A stretch of DNA of 64,000 nucleotides from Shinella sp. SUS2 (lineage in GTDB: Bacteria > Pseudomonadota > Alphaproteobacteria > Rhizobiales > Rhizobiaceae), in NCBI RefSeq assembly GCF_001262505.1, contig NZ_KQ410728.1:186001-250000 (forward strand), in the 5' to 3' direction. Below, piece by piece: positions 40,472 through 48,331 of this stretch; the first letter of the stretch is position 1; each line of letters starts with the position of its first letter. The notes beneath the pieces are model-generated. The model had not been told where the DNA came from, made no database searches, and saw only the letters and a list, made by a program, of their open reading frames with translations. A program made the translations under genes and the position numbers.

Positions 40472-40505
40472 ATTTTTGAGGCCGCCCAGCTTGTTTCGGG
40501 CGGCT

Positions 40506-40709
40506 TCATGCGCCAAGGACAAGCTTGTGGATGGCGCTCCACCATTCAAGCGGTATCTGTCCGAAGTTTGCGACGGCAACGACGCAAACCAACACGCAGC
40601 CCATGACAGCAATCCATCCCTTCAGCTCGAGTCGCAGCTTTCCAGCCGCGAACACGATCTGATGCTTGTCAGGATCTTTGTCAGGATCGTTTGGCATGAT
40701 CGAGTTCAT
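40506..40709 (-). CDS. Small membrane protein of the island
   Basis: A 67-residue protein from the ATG 40707-40709 (ribosome site GGAAGGATAGAC). Acidic N-terminus (MNSIMPNDPDKDPDKH), a short amphipathic segment and one membrane helix (GWIAVMGCVLVCVVAVANFG). No family recognised. Confidence 0.55.
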   Translation of the reverse strand: MNSIMPNDPDKDPDKHQIVFAAGKLRLELKGWIAVMGCVLVCVVAVANFGQIPLEWWSAIHKLVLGA

Positions 40710-40922
40710 TGTCTATCCTTCCAATGCCCGCACGAAAGGGTGTTCGGAAAAGCGTAGCCTTCCGTCGAGCGGTTCAATCTGGTTGTCCGAAGCGGGCCCG
40801 TCATGACCCGGTCGCCACACCCGCTTTGATGGCGCCGATACTCTTTGTCGCTGCAACCGAGGGATGGCTGCCGCAAGCTACCGGTTCCGTTTTTTTCTCC
40901 ACGAAAACGTCGAAGAACTTTC

Positions 40923-41231
40923 TTAGAGCCAGTAGTATTTGTTGGTCATTTGCCGCGTGCGGCAGTAGCGGTTCCGGAGCAGAGCAAACAACAAAAGCAC
41001 GACGGTGTCCACGACATAGTACTGGAACGTCAGCATGCTGCCGTGGAACAGGGCGTGGTGGACGAAACGGATCGCGGCAGCCAGGAGAAGCACGTAGATC
41101 ACCAGCATCGCATAGTTCTGCCAGTTCTCTACAACGCTCTTGCCGGTACGCCAGGCCGTCCAGCCGCCCATGATGACGGTGATGAACAGGAACTGCCAGG
41201 TCGACGGTTCTTCGTCGAGAATTCCCTGCAT
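40923..41231 (-). CDS. DUF6867-like membrane protein (liv-operon associated), slightly truncated
   Basis: A 102-residue protein with three hydrophobic helices: MQGILDEEPSTWQFLFITVI, AMLVIYVLLLAAAIRFVHHA and YYVVDTVVLLLFALLRN, ending TNKYYWL. It matches the small protein that follows livF in rhizobial branched-chain amino-acid transport operons; the chromosomal form usually has about ten more residues. Here it is directly preceded by remnants of livF and livG, so it is part of a displaced, internally deleted copy of that operon. Confidence 0.7.
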   Translation of the reverse strand: MQGILDEEPSTWQFLFITVIMGGWTAWRTGKSVVENWQNYAMLVIYVLLLAAAIRFVHHALFHGSMLTFQYYVVDTVVLLLFALLRNRYCRTRQMTNKYYWL

Positions 41232-41265
41232 TATCTTGATTTCTGTCGACCGCATTGGCGGGACG

Positions 41266-41412
41266 CCCACCTTCGAGATAGGTGGGGCGCACACCCGGGT
41301 TGGTCAGAACCTCCTTCCTCGAGCCGCTCGTCGTCATCTGGCCGCTGACCATCACATAGGCCCGGTTGGATAGCTTGAGCGCGGCGAAGGCGTTCTGCTG
41401 GACGAGGAACAT
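41266..41412 (-). pseudogene. livF remnant (C-terminal 49 residues)
   Basis: MFLVQQNAFAALKLSNRAYV, then VSGQMTTSGSRKEVLTNPGV and YLEGG are the C-terminal end of the branched-chain amino-acid ABC transporter ATPase LivF, from the H-loop side to the usual terminus. All nucleotide-binding motifs are missing. The normal stop is lost and the frame runs on across the next gene. Confidence 0.7.
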
Positions 41413-41464
41413 GGTGGGCCCTTGGTTCGGCCTGCGGGCTAGCGCAGATCGTCATCACGAGAGC

Positions 41465-41578
41465 CTAGGCCGAGATGGCTTTCGGGTCGTACTTCGCATG
41501 ATCCGGCGTCACGCCGGATATCTTCTGGCCGTATTCCAGCACGACCACACGGTCAGTCACGCAGTTGAACGCCGTGGT
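41465..41578 (-). pseudogene. livG remnant (C-terminal ~37 residues)
   Basis: The minus-strand frame reads TAFNCVTDRVVVLEYGQKIS, then GVTPDHAKYDPKAISA and a stop. The VVVLEYGQKI block followed by TPDHAKYDP is the C-terminus of LivG. It precedes the livF remnant in the normal gene order, which points to one internal deletion rather than separate insertions. Confidence 0.65.
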
Positions 41579-41718
41579 CTGAGAAAAATTTTCTATTTTC
41601 GGCATGAAATTCAGTTGCCCCGTATCGGGCATCACTGAAGTCGTGGTTGCGCAGATTGTGCATGCAGAGTGCAGAGGCCTCGTGCGGCTCAGCTATTGAT
41701 AGTTTGAGACAGAAAGGG

Positions 41719-42540
41719 CTATCGGAGGGACTTTACGGCTATCTCAAAATCATCTGACAAAATGTGCAGGATCGCCCCGATATGAATGTGCACCATTAAG
41801 GTGGTGCCCGCATAGCATTGAAAAATCCTAAGTACATCAACTCGGTGAAAGGTCGGTCGGAGTTCCGCGAGCAAAGCTGACCGAATGGCGAGCAACAAGG
41901 ATGGATGCTTGGTGTCGTCCTGCAGTCGCCCTGATCGGGCTGGAAGCTCACGCCAAAATCGCAGTACGCTAGGCTCAACATCCGCGGCACTGGATAAGAG
42001 GCTCGGCATCGATAGAATACGCAGCGGCGTTTCAGCGTCAAAGTTCGAATTGAGAAATGCGACGAGGTCGAGCAACGATGAAAACTCTCGACCATCCACT
42101 GATTGAACAACCCCTTCGCTATGTTGTGTACGCTGGGGCTCGCTATCAGGTCGCAGCGCGCTCCCAGCGACAAGCGCTCCTGCAATGGCACCCAGATAGC
42201 TATGGACGCCAGTCTCGAACCGGGTAGGGTTCCCAGGTGGCGAGAACGCCTTCATTTTCGAGGTCACTTCATCGGCGTCGGACAGCTTGATGTGAGGTCT
42301 ATTGGAGAGCGGGCGCAGCCTCGGCCGGATGCCAGTCGCTTTTGCGGTGTCAAAGAAGTCCCTCTCCGAAATCGACTTCGCATTTAGATAAAGCCGAAAA
42401 TCAACGTAGCCTGCCTTTGATAGGCGCCATCGTCGCCAGCGTTGGACGATCCAAGGAACAAACAGCCAAAGGACTCCAAGCGCTGCGGCAATAGGGACCG
42501 CATACGAAAACAAAAAAGCGAGCAAAGATTGCAACGTCAT
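41719..42540 (-). CDS. Unknown 273-residue membrane-anchored protein
   Basis: N-terminal membrane helix (LFSYAVPIAAALGVLWLFVPWIV) followed by a basic patch (RWRRWRLSK), so the bulk is cytoplasmic. A short hydrophobic stretch (YLGAIAGALVAGSAL) occurs near residue 120. The rest is soluble with no motif I recognise; FHRVDVLRIFQCYAG and MVHIHIGAILHILSDDFE close the protein. Lower GC, own upstream region of 160 bases, and neighbours that are remnants or tiny genes: likely cargo. Confidence 0.65.
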   Translation of the reverse strand: MTLQSLLAFLFSYAVPIAAALGVLWLFVPWIVQRWRRWRLSKAGYVDFRLYLNAKSISERDFFDTAKATGIRPRLRPLSNRPHIKLSDADEVTSKMKAFSPPGNPTRFETGVHSYLGAIAGALVAGSALRPDSEPQRTQHSEGVVQSVDGREFSSLLDLVAFLNSNFDAETPLRILSMPSLLSSAADVEPSVLRFWRELPARSGRLQDDTKHPSLLLAIRSALLAELRPTFHRVDVLRIFQCYAGTTLMVHIHIGAILHILSDDFEIAVKSLR

Positions 42541-42703
42541 ACACGCGGATTGGACTACAACTTTACAATGTTGTCCACTGGACCATTACGTGTTCCGAGG
42601 AAAATTGTTGACCAGGATTAAAAACGGGTCGAACTCCTATTTAACAACCCGGATTCTCAGATGGTTCTCTTTGTACCCGTGATGAAGAGTACAGAGAGAT
42701 TTT

Positions 42704-42838
42704 TCATCGTTTCGATTGAACTTCCTTCACCGCCTTCGCCAATTCCTCAATGGCGTCAGCAAGATACGCGATGCGCTTGTCTAGGTCTTTGCCATACTTG
42801 GCGTTCTTCGCGTGCTCGATTGCTTTCTCGGCCGACAT
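42704..42838 (-). CDS. Small coiled-coil protein
   Basis: 44 residues from the ATG 42836-42838: MSAEKAIEHAKNAKYGKDLD and a helix with heptad spacing (KRIAYLADAIEELAKAVKEV). The open frame extends 37 residues upstream with a hydrophobic stretch, so a longer form is possible. Phage small protein; function unknown. Confidence 0.5.
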   Translation of the reverse strand: MSAEKAIEHAKNAKYGKDLDKRIAYLADAIEELAKAVKEVQSKR

Positions 42839-42933
42839 CGTTCTCTGTCTTTCTCCCCAGGGGTTAAACCATACCAGTACTGAAAAAATGCCCGGCATGA
42901 GAAGTTCGCGCAGCGCTGATCCGAAAGCAAGCC

Positions 42934-43556
42934 ATGATTGAGCGCCCACAACCTCCGGAGAGCGTGTTCGAAGTGGACGGCTCGCCGTTCACGCAGCCCA
43001 CGACATGTCGGAATGGGTGCGCGTCACTTTCCTCGATGAGGCGTCGCCCGTCTCTAATCCCGAGCATGCTCATCTCGGGGATGCCCATATCGGCTATCTC
43101 TGGGTCGCGGTTGAAAACACCCGCAAGGGCAAGCGCGTCATCGGCCAATGCGAGACCGGCATCCCGCAGGGTGCGATGGGCAAGTGGGCAAAGGCTCGCG
43201 TCGAGCAGCAGATCACGGAATGGTTCGGCTCAGTGCCGGATTTCATCATCACGCTCGATGCCCATTACTGCGCCCAGTGTGGTGATGCCGAGTTCATGGC
43301 GCTGGTCGAGCACGAGCTTTATCACGCCGCCCAGGACGTCGATTCATTCGGCGCGCCGAAATTCAACAGCCAGACCGGCCGCCCGGTCTTCACCATTCGC
43401 GGGCACGACGTAGAGCAATTCATCGGTGTCGTCCGTCGCTACGGTGCAGATGCTGCCGGTGTGCGCGAGCTTGTAGACGCGGCCAGCCGGCCGCCAGAAA
43501 TTGCCCACGCTCACCTCGAGCATGCGTGCGGCACCTGCAACATGCGCGTCGCCTAG
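42934..43556 (+). pseudogene. Putative phage metallopeptidase gene, frameshifted
   Basis: From the ATG at 42934 the frame reads MIERPQPPESVFEVDGSPFT and is then lost at about 42994. The adjacent frame continues AAHDMSEWVRVTFLDEASPV to the end, with the zinc-site motif VEHELYHAAQ (HExxH) and the C-terminal CGTCNMRVA. One missing base (ACGCA for ACGGCA) explains the break; restored length about 207 residues. The ATG at 43005 could still express the domain with the intact HExxH. Confidence 0.75.
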
Positions 43557-43783
43557 AACGCTTTCAGGTGCCCATCGGCAACCTCTTTGGTCACGTCAAT
43601 AGACGGCCCCTTGAAGACAGGCGAACCGTCAACCGTCCGCTCAAAATCGACAAAGTATTTCTTCGCGCCGGGGAAGTAGTGTCCCTTGTAAGACCCGGCC
43701 GGAAACTCGAAGTCCTCGTAGGGGAATGCCTCGTAGGCGATGTAGCGAACGGGTCGTTTCAAAGGCTGCATGCTTAGATCCAT
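43553..43783 (-). CDS. Hypothetical phage protein
   Basis: A 76-residue frame (ATG 43781-43783; a second ATG at 43769-43771). QPLKRPVRYIAYEAFPYEDF and SYKGHYFPGAKKYFVDFERT suggest a small beta-rich aromatic protein. It converges with the metallopeptidase gene, the stops overlapping by four bases. No domain recognised. Confidence 0.5.
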   Translation of the reverse strand: MDLSMQPLKRPVRYIAYEAFPYEDFEFPAGSYKGHYFPGAKKYFVDFERTVDGSPVFKGPSIDVTKEVADGHLKAF

Positions 43784-43806
43784 CTTGACGGGGCTTTGAC
43801 ACCATT

Positions 43807-44272
43807 ATGGCAAAAGCGAAGCTATCAGATGAGGTGAAAACCTACGTCGTTCAAGCCCTGGCATGCTTCGATAGCCCCTCGATCGTCGCTGCGGCAGTCA
43901 AGAAGGAGTTCGGTGTCGATGCCAGCCGCCAAGTTGGTTGAGAGCCACGACCCGAACAAGAAGGCGGCCTCAGGTCTTGCCCCCAAGTGGCGCGCGCTGT
44001 TTGAAGAGACCCGGAAGACCTTCCTTGAGGATACGGCATCGATCGCTATCAGCCATCGCGCCGTCCGGCTCCGCGCTCTTCAGCGCATGGCCGACAAAGC
44101 GGAGGGGCAGGGCAACATGGTCCTGGCATCCTCCCTCCTAAAGCAGGCAGCGGAGGAGGTCGGCGGCAGCTACACCAACCGGCGCGAGCTGACAGGGAAG
44201 GACGGGAAGGATCTGCCGGTCCCGGTGTCGCCAGTGACGATCTTCCAGTTGCCCGATAATGGCAGGGGCTAA
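43807..44272 (+). pseudogene. DUF2280 (terminase small-subunit-like) gene, frameshifted
   Basis: From the ATG at 43807: MAKAKLSDEVKTYVVQALAC, then SPSIVAAAVKKEFGVDASRQ, the DUF2280 start, ending early at TGA 43939-43941. The next frame continues LVESHDPNKKAASGLAPKWR, RKTFLEDTASIAISHRAVRL and EVGGSYTNRRELTGKDG to the TAA at 44270-44272. Removing one base near 43931 gives SRQLVESHDP, the family sequence, and about 154 residues. DUF2280 genes usually sit just before terL. Confidence 0.8.
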
Positions 44273-45042
44273 GCTCTGGTCTGCAATGCCTCGATGTATG
44301 AGACCATTGAGTGGTCCTTTCGCCAAAGGAGCGGGAGCCTGAGCGCCAAACCGATCCTCAAGAGCCAGCCTGGATCAGCGCGCCAAACACCTTTGCGATA
44401 CCAATGCCCAGCGCCGACGTGCCGGAAGCCTATTGGTGGGCTGAATGGTACGATGTCGGAATTGTGAATGTATCGTTTGGTGAGCTCGTGGAGCGAGCCG
44501 TAGTATTTGCTAAACGCGTTGCCGCCTACCGCAGGAGAGCCGAATAGCACGACACCGCGCAAACTTTTGCTGACGATCTCAGGATGTCTGTCCCGCAATT
44601 TTGCAGCAAACAAAGTAGCTATCGCGCCACCCAGTGAATGCCCCGTAATCCAAAGGTCACGTTCGCCAATCTCAATTTCCAACAGGATTTGGCAGAGGCG
44701 GTCGATGCTGGGAAGGCCAGATGTCCGGTCTAAGTAGTAGAGAGTGCGCTGAAAACCACCGTGGACGGAGATTTCAACACCAGCTGGATCGGGGCAAACG
44801 TAGGGTGCGGGCCAGAACTGAAAATTCGTAACTGACCAGTCGATGGGATCTCGAGTGCCGCGAAAAGCAACGACAACGGCATTGTCATTGTGGAAGATGC
44901 GGCTGAACCCCCGGTTGCCTAGACCGTGGACGTAGTGCTGCTCTGCAAGTTTCTCGCCCGCGATAGTTAGAAGACGTTGATTGGTGGGGCCAGGATAGAT
45001 TCGGCTGCAGATTTTAGCCAACTCGATGTCGATTGTTGTCAT
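44269..45042 (-). CDS. Class 3 lipase (alpha/beta hydrolase) cargo gene
   Basis: A 257-residue Lipase_3 protein. VVVAFRGTRDPIDWSVTNF is the oxyanion-strand block; GHSLGG (134-139) holds nucleophile Ser136; the acid is probably the Asp in YIHNSDIVPFSPP, and the His is in FRHVGAGHWY. No signal peptide. I choose the ATG 45040-45042, preceded by GGGGGCAAA, over one 21 bases upstream. It sits on the opposite strand exactly between the DUF2280 gene (stops overlapping) and the terminase gene (50 bases). Lower GC. A moron-type insertion, possibly an effector or defence lipase. Confidence 0.85.
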   Translation of the reverse strand: MTTIDIELAKICSRIYPGPTNQRLLTIAGEKLAEQHYVHGLGNRGFSRIFHNDNAVVVAFRGTRDPIDWSVTNFQFWPAPYVCPDPAGVEISVHGGFQRTLYYLDRTSGLPSIDRLCQILLEIEIGERDLWITGHSLGGAIATLFAAKLRDRHPEIVSKSLRGVVLFGSPAVGGNAFSKYYGSLHELTKRYIHNSDIVPFSPPIGFRHVGAGHWYRKGVWRADPGWLLRIGLALRLPLLWRKDHSMVSYIEALQTRA

Positions 45043-45092
45043 TTTGCCCCCGCTTTCCATCATCCAGGTTCGCGTAAAGTCGAGATGTTAGG

Positions 45093-45920
45093 ATGAGTGG
45101 AGATGCTAGTGTAGTTCGTCCTCAGCCGGGCCCGCAAACGAATTTCCTGGCTTCTCCGGCAGATATTGCAATCTATGGTGGCTCGGCCGGCGGCGGCAAG
45201 ACGTGGGCACTCCTGATGGAGCCGCTGCGCCATATCGCCAACTCGCAATTCGGCGCGGTGTTCTTCCGCCGTACGCTTGTGCAGGTTCGAAACGAGGGCG
45301 GTTTGTGGAATGAGAGCGAAAAGCTCTATCCCTGCCTCAATGCCAAGCCAAAGGTGGCGCCTGATCTGTCATGGACCTTCCCGTCCGGCTCGTCTGTCAG
45401 CTTCGCCCACCTCGAGCACGATAAGACAGTTTCGAACTGGCAGGGTTCGCAAATCCCGCTCATCTGCTTCGATGACCCGATCCTCTCCGAAGGTATGTGT
45501 GTCATGCACGTACCCTTCGGTCGTGGCGGCGCTCAAGAAGCGGTTTGCCTGAAGCTCGAACTGGTCAACGGTTGGCTCTTCACCGTCGACACGTCCCGCA
45601 TCAAGGACGAAGCTGTGCGTGAGAAGGTCATCGTCTACCAGCGGGAATGCTACAGCGTCCTTGCCAAGCACTTTGCGGGCAAGCACGCTGGCCTGTCGCA
45701 GGCAACGACCGGCGAGAACGTAGACGACCCACAGGAAAATGAAAGTGTGAAGCTGCGCACGGTGAACGAGAGCCGGCAGGTTTTCGGGACCCAAGCGGCA
45801 GCTCAGCTTTGGTTTCGCCTTGGGCTCCCTGTCGTCCCCGCAATGCTCCACGACCCGCGTCAGCTAAACCTGCTGGACTATTCTGTCATCAAATCGGCAA
45901 GCGCTGGAGCGCCGACTTAA
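45093..45920 (+). CDS. Chimera: terminase large-subunit N-terminus fused to a phage antirepressor
   Basis: A 275-residue frame. Residues 1-126 are a TerL N-terminus: QTNFLASPADIAIYGGSAGGGKT (shown in parts: Walker A GGSAGGGKT at 29-37), FFRRTLVQVRNEGGLW and WQGSQIPLICFD, which should run into the Walker B helix. From residue 127 the sequence switches to a P22_AR_N antirepressor domain: DPILSEGMCVMHVPFGRGGA, LELVNGWLFTVDTSRIK and IVYQRECYSVLAKHF, then its tail (VFGTQAAAQLWFRLGLPVVP). The ATPase lacks Walker B and the nuclease, so packaging is impossible. Formed by an in-frame deletion between two phage genes. Confidence 0.75.
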   Translation: MSGDASVVRPQPGPQTNFLASPADIAIYGGSAGGGKTWALLMEPLRHIANSQFGAVFFRRTLVQVRNEGGLWNESEKLYPCLNAKPKVAPDLSWTFPSGSSVSFAHLEHDKTVSNWQGSQIPLICFDDPILSEGMCVMHVPFGRGGAQEAVCLKLELVNGWLFTVDTSRIKDEAVREKVIVYQRECYSVLAKHFAGKHAGLSQATTGENVDDPQENESVKLRTVNESRQVFGTQAAAQLWFRLGLPVVPAMLHDPRQLNLLDYSVIKSASAGAPT

Positions 45921-45977
45921 TTAGCGCATTATCTGGGCATGAGTAGGGAAGGCGGCTCTTCGGGGCCGCCTCTGTCG

Positions 45978-46136
45978 TCAGCACTTATAGGCATCACCTA
46001 CAGTGTTGGCCCCACCTAACCCGGCAGTCGCGTTGACGATATATAGTCGGTTGCCACCGGCCTCGATCGTTTGCTTCCTCATCTGATTAATAGCGTCGTT
46101 ATACGCTGCGCCCTGGAACATGACCCCGCCAATCAT
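45978..46136 (-). pseudogene. C-terminal fragment of a DUF4156-like lipoprotein
   Basis: The minus frame encodes MIGGVMFQGAAYNDAINQMR, then KQTIEAGGNRLYIVNATAGL and ends GDAYKC. The pattern (NDAxNxMRxxAxxxGGNxLyI ... C-terminal YxC) matches the end of small surface lipoproteins of the DUF4156/RcsF-like group. The frame stays open upstream but soon runs into the antisense of the next phage gene, so the signal and N-terminus are lost. Confidence 0.45.
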
Positions 46137-46442
46137 ATTCTGATCGCCGCGAACACTCCTGACGTATTTGCAAGCGGCTACACGTTCCTTTCCAGCCGCG
46201 TGATCACCACGACGGCGAGCGACCAGACGGCCGGCACCTACAAGCTCGTGCTCCAGGACCTTACGCTCACGTCGACCGGCGGGGCGACCGGGCCTTTCCG
46301 ATACATCGCGCTTTACAATGACAGCTCGGTCTCGAACTCGCTGCTCGGCTTCTACGATTACGGTTCGAACCTCACGCTCAATGATGGCGAAAGCCTCACC
46401 ATCGACTTCTCTGAAGTCAACGGCGCGCTGACCATCGCCTAA
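46071..46442 (+). CDS. Phage structural-type protein, probably 5'-truncated
   Basis: A 123-residue frame. From about residue 25 the sequence is coherent and beta-rich: IAANTPDVFASGYTFLSSRV, YKLVLQDLTLTSTGGATGPF, YIALYNDSSVSNSLLGFYDY and NDGESLTIDFSEVNGALTIA. The first 25 residues are antisense to the lipoprotein fragment and do not look like a normal start, so a deletion joint lies near 46140. Likely a tail or decoration protein. Confidence 0.55.
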   Translation: MLPHLINSVVIRCALEHDPANHILIAANTPDVFASGYTFLSSRVITTTASDQTAGTYKLVLQDLTLTSTGGATGPFRYIALYNDSSVSNSLLGFYDYGSNLTLNDGESLTIDFSEVNGALTIA

Positions 46443-46469
46443 TCCTCATCGTCGAAAGGAAAAACCGTC

Positions 46470-46718
46470 ATGGCGAACACTGACACGAAAGCGCTCCTGC
46501 GCACCCGCTTCTCCGAGCTGCGCACCCAGCGCGACACGATCGAAGAGAAGCTGACACCGCCGCGCGAGAAGCTGAAGACGCTACGCGCCGAGAACGCCGA
46601 GGCGGAGGCGAAAGTTGCAGGCAAGATCAAAGCCGCCGCTGCGCCGTTCGTCGAGATCGATGCCGAACTCGCCTCGATCAGCCATGGCCTGATGGGCAAG
46701 ACGGGTGAGGGGGCGTAA
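46470..46718 (+). CDS. Hypothetical phage protein, coiled coil
   Basis: An 82-residue protein, MANTDTKALLRTRFSELRTQ onward, with a long charged helix (RAENAEAEAKVAGKIKAAAA) and a C-terminal segment FVEIDAELASISHGLMG. Preceded by GAAAGGAAAAACC. It sits four bases before the next gene, in a late-type plus-strand run. Family not recognised. Confidence 0.6.
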   Translation: MANTDTKALLRTRFSELRTQRDTIEEKLTPPREKLKTLRAENAEAEAKVAGKIKAAAAPFVEIDAELASISHGLMGKTGEGA

Positions 46719-46721
46719 ACC

Positions 46722-47213
46722 ATGGCCGACAAGACAATCGGCCAGCTCACCGCGGCTGGCACGCTGACGGGCGCGGAGCTGGTCGAGCTCGAGCAGGGCG
46801 GAAACAGCCGTCAAACGACGGTCGATAAGATTGGCGATCGGCTGCCGGCTCGATCCAAGGAATGGGTGGGGCAGCATTCGCTCGTCAAGGATCTGACGAT
46901 CGACGGAAGCGGAAACGTCGATTGGACGCTCGCGGACGCGAACGTTTTCCGGCTTCTCAACGTCGGGCAGAATTTCCATATGAACCTGCCATCCGACATC
47001 GCGACCATGGTCGGCTTTTCCGGCCTGCTTATCATCAGTCAGAACGGTACGGGAGGCTATGACATGACGGTTGACGCCGGCATCCTGCCGCTCAACGCGA
47101 CGACGCTGTTCGAGATCGTCCAGGCGGCAAATGGTGTCACCATCATCGCGTTCATTGTCGCCAGCGCAACGCAGATCGGCTTCTCCGCCAGCGGTCTCGG
47201 GGTGGAGCTATGA
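46722..47213 (+). CDS. Hypothetical phage tail-region protein
   Basis: A 163-residue protein. The opening MADKTIGQLTAAGTLTGAEL resembles the short repeats at the start of many phage tail-fibre or baseplate proteins; the rest is beta-rich (MNLPSDIATMVGFSGLLIIS, GGYDMTVDAGILPL). It overlaps the next gene by four bases (ATGA). Confidence 0.6.
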   Translation: MADKTIGQLTAAGTLTGAELVELEQGGNSRQTTVDKIGDRLPARSKEWVGQHSLVKDLTIDGSGNVDWTLADANVFRLLNVGQNFHMNLPSDIATMVGFSGLLIISQNGTGGYDMTVDAGILPLNATTLFEIVQAANGVTIIAFIVASATQIGFSASGLGVEL

Positions 47214-48331
47214 GCCATTGGACCAATCCCGCTCTTCTGGCGGGTCGGCGCGTCAAGCCTGCATTTGCAAATCTCGCCAAGCTGTTCGCGGGCGGCGCGG
47301 ATGGACTCATGGTGGATTTTACCGATGTGACCACGCTCTTTCAGGATGCAAATGCTGCGTTGCCCGTGAGTGCAAACGGGCAGGGTATTGGCCTCGCGCT
47401 CGACCAGCACAAGTGGGGCGGCAAGACGCTTGCGGAGTATCGGGCCGCGCAACCGGAGTTGATGTTGAGTGGCAAGTTTGATGCCGACATCACGGGATGG
47501 AGCCTTGCCAACGCCTCGAACGGCGCCCTGTCCTGGCAGGCACCCGGAAAACTGCGGACGACAGCCAACAACGGCAACACACCCGGGGCTGTATCGCCGG
47601 GTTTCACCTGCGTTGTGGGCAGATGGTATGAACTCTCTCTTGATATTGTTACGGCTCATTCCTCGTACACAGGCTTTGCGATTGGCACGACGTCTGGGGG
47701 TGGCCAAACCTACAGCAGCGGAAACCTTTTCAACGCACCCGGATTCTATCGCCGTTTCTTCAAGTCAACGGCCACAACTCAATACATTACGCTGTACGGC
47801 CCGGGCGGGGGTGGCAACATTGCCGAATTCGACAATGTCTCGGTCAAGGAAATCGATGGTCACCACCTTACGCAGGTGTCGACAGGTCGGCCGGCATGGG
47901 CCAGTGCAACCGGGGACGTCGCGTTCAATGGTACGTCTCACCACATGATCAGCGACTTCCTGAGTGGTTCCGGATCCTGCTTTGCGGCGGCGTATCATGG
48001 CGCTCTCGGCAATTTGTCGGCCGACCGGTGCACGATTGGCGCGTACAACGGCAGCAATGCCCATATGCAGATCGGACTACGCATGACCACCGGCAAGGGC
48101 TACATGCGCGTGACGAATGCCGCCGCCATCTCTGGTTCGACGACGATAACTGGCCTCACGGACACGCTACTCGCCGACAAGGGCGGCACTGATCACGACC
48201 TTTTCGTGAACGGTGCAATCGAAGGCACGGCCGCTAATTCAGGGAGCTTGCCGACCGCGACACCGTTCTTCGTCGGCGCGCTGAATAGCAACGGCTCGGC
48301 CGCCTCACGCGTGGCGGGCAACCGCGCGTGA
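47210..48331 (+). CDS. LamG/concanavalin-like phage tail protein, 3'-truncated
   Basis: A 373-residue frame. MSHWTNPALLAGRRVKPAFA leads into a beta-sandwich region (LMLSGKFDADITGWSLANAS, WYELSLDIVTAHSSYTGFAI, IAEFDNVSVKEIDG), then a LamG-like module (AAYHGALGNLSADRCTIGAY, KGGTDHDLFVNGAIEGTAAN, FFVGALNSNGSAA). It ends abruptly in SRVAGNRA where the sequence becomes the antisense of another gene, so the C-terminus is lost. Probably a host-recognition or particle-surface protein. Confidence 0.65.
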   Translation: MSHWTNPALLAGRRVKPAFANLAKLFAGGADGLMVDFTDVTTLFQDANAALPVSANGQGIGLALDQHKWGGKTLAEYRAAQPELMLSGKFDADITGWSLANASNGALSWQAPGKLRTTANNGNTPGAVSPGFTCVVGRWYELSLDIVTAHSSYTGFAIGTTSGGGQTYSSGNLFNAPGFYRRFFKSTATTQYITLYGPGGGGNIAEFDNVSVKEIDGHHLTQVSTGRPAWASATGDVAFNGTSHHMISDFLSGSGSCFAAAYHGALGNLSADRCTIGAYNGSNAHMQIGLRMTTGKGYMRVTNAAAISGSTTITGLTDTLLADKGGTDHDLFVNGAIEGTAANSGSLPTATPFFVGALNSNGSAASRVAGNRA

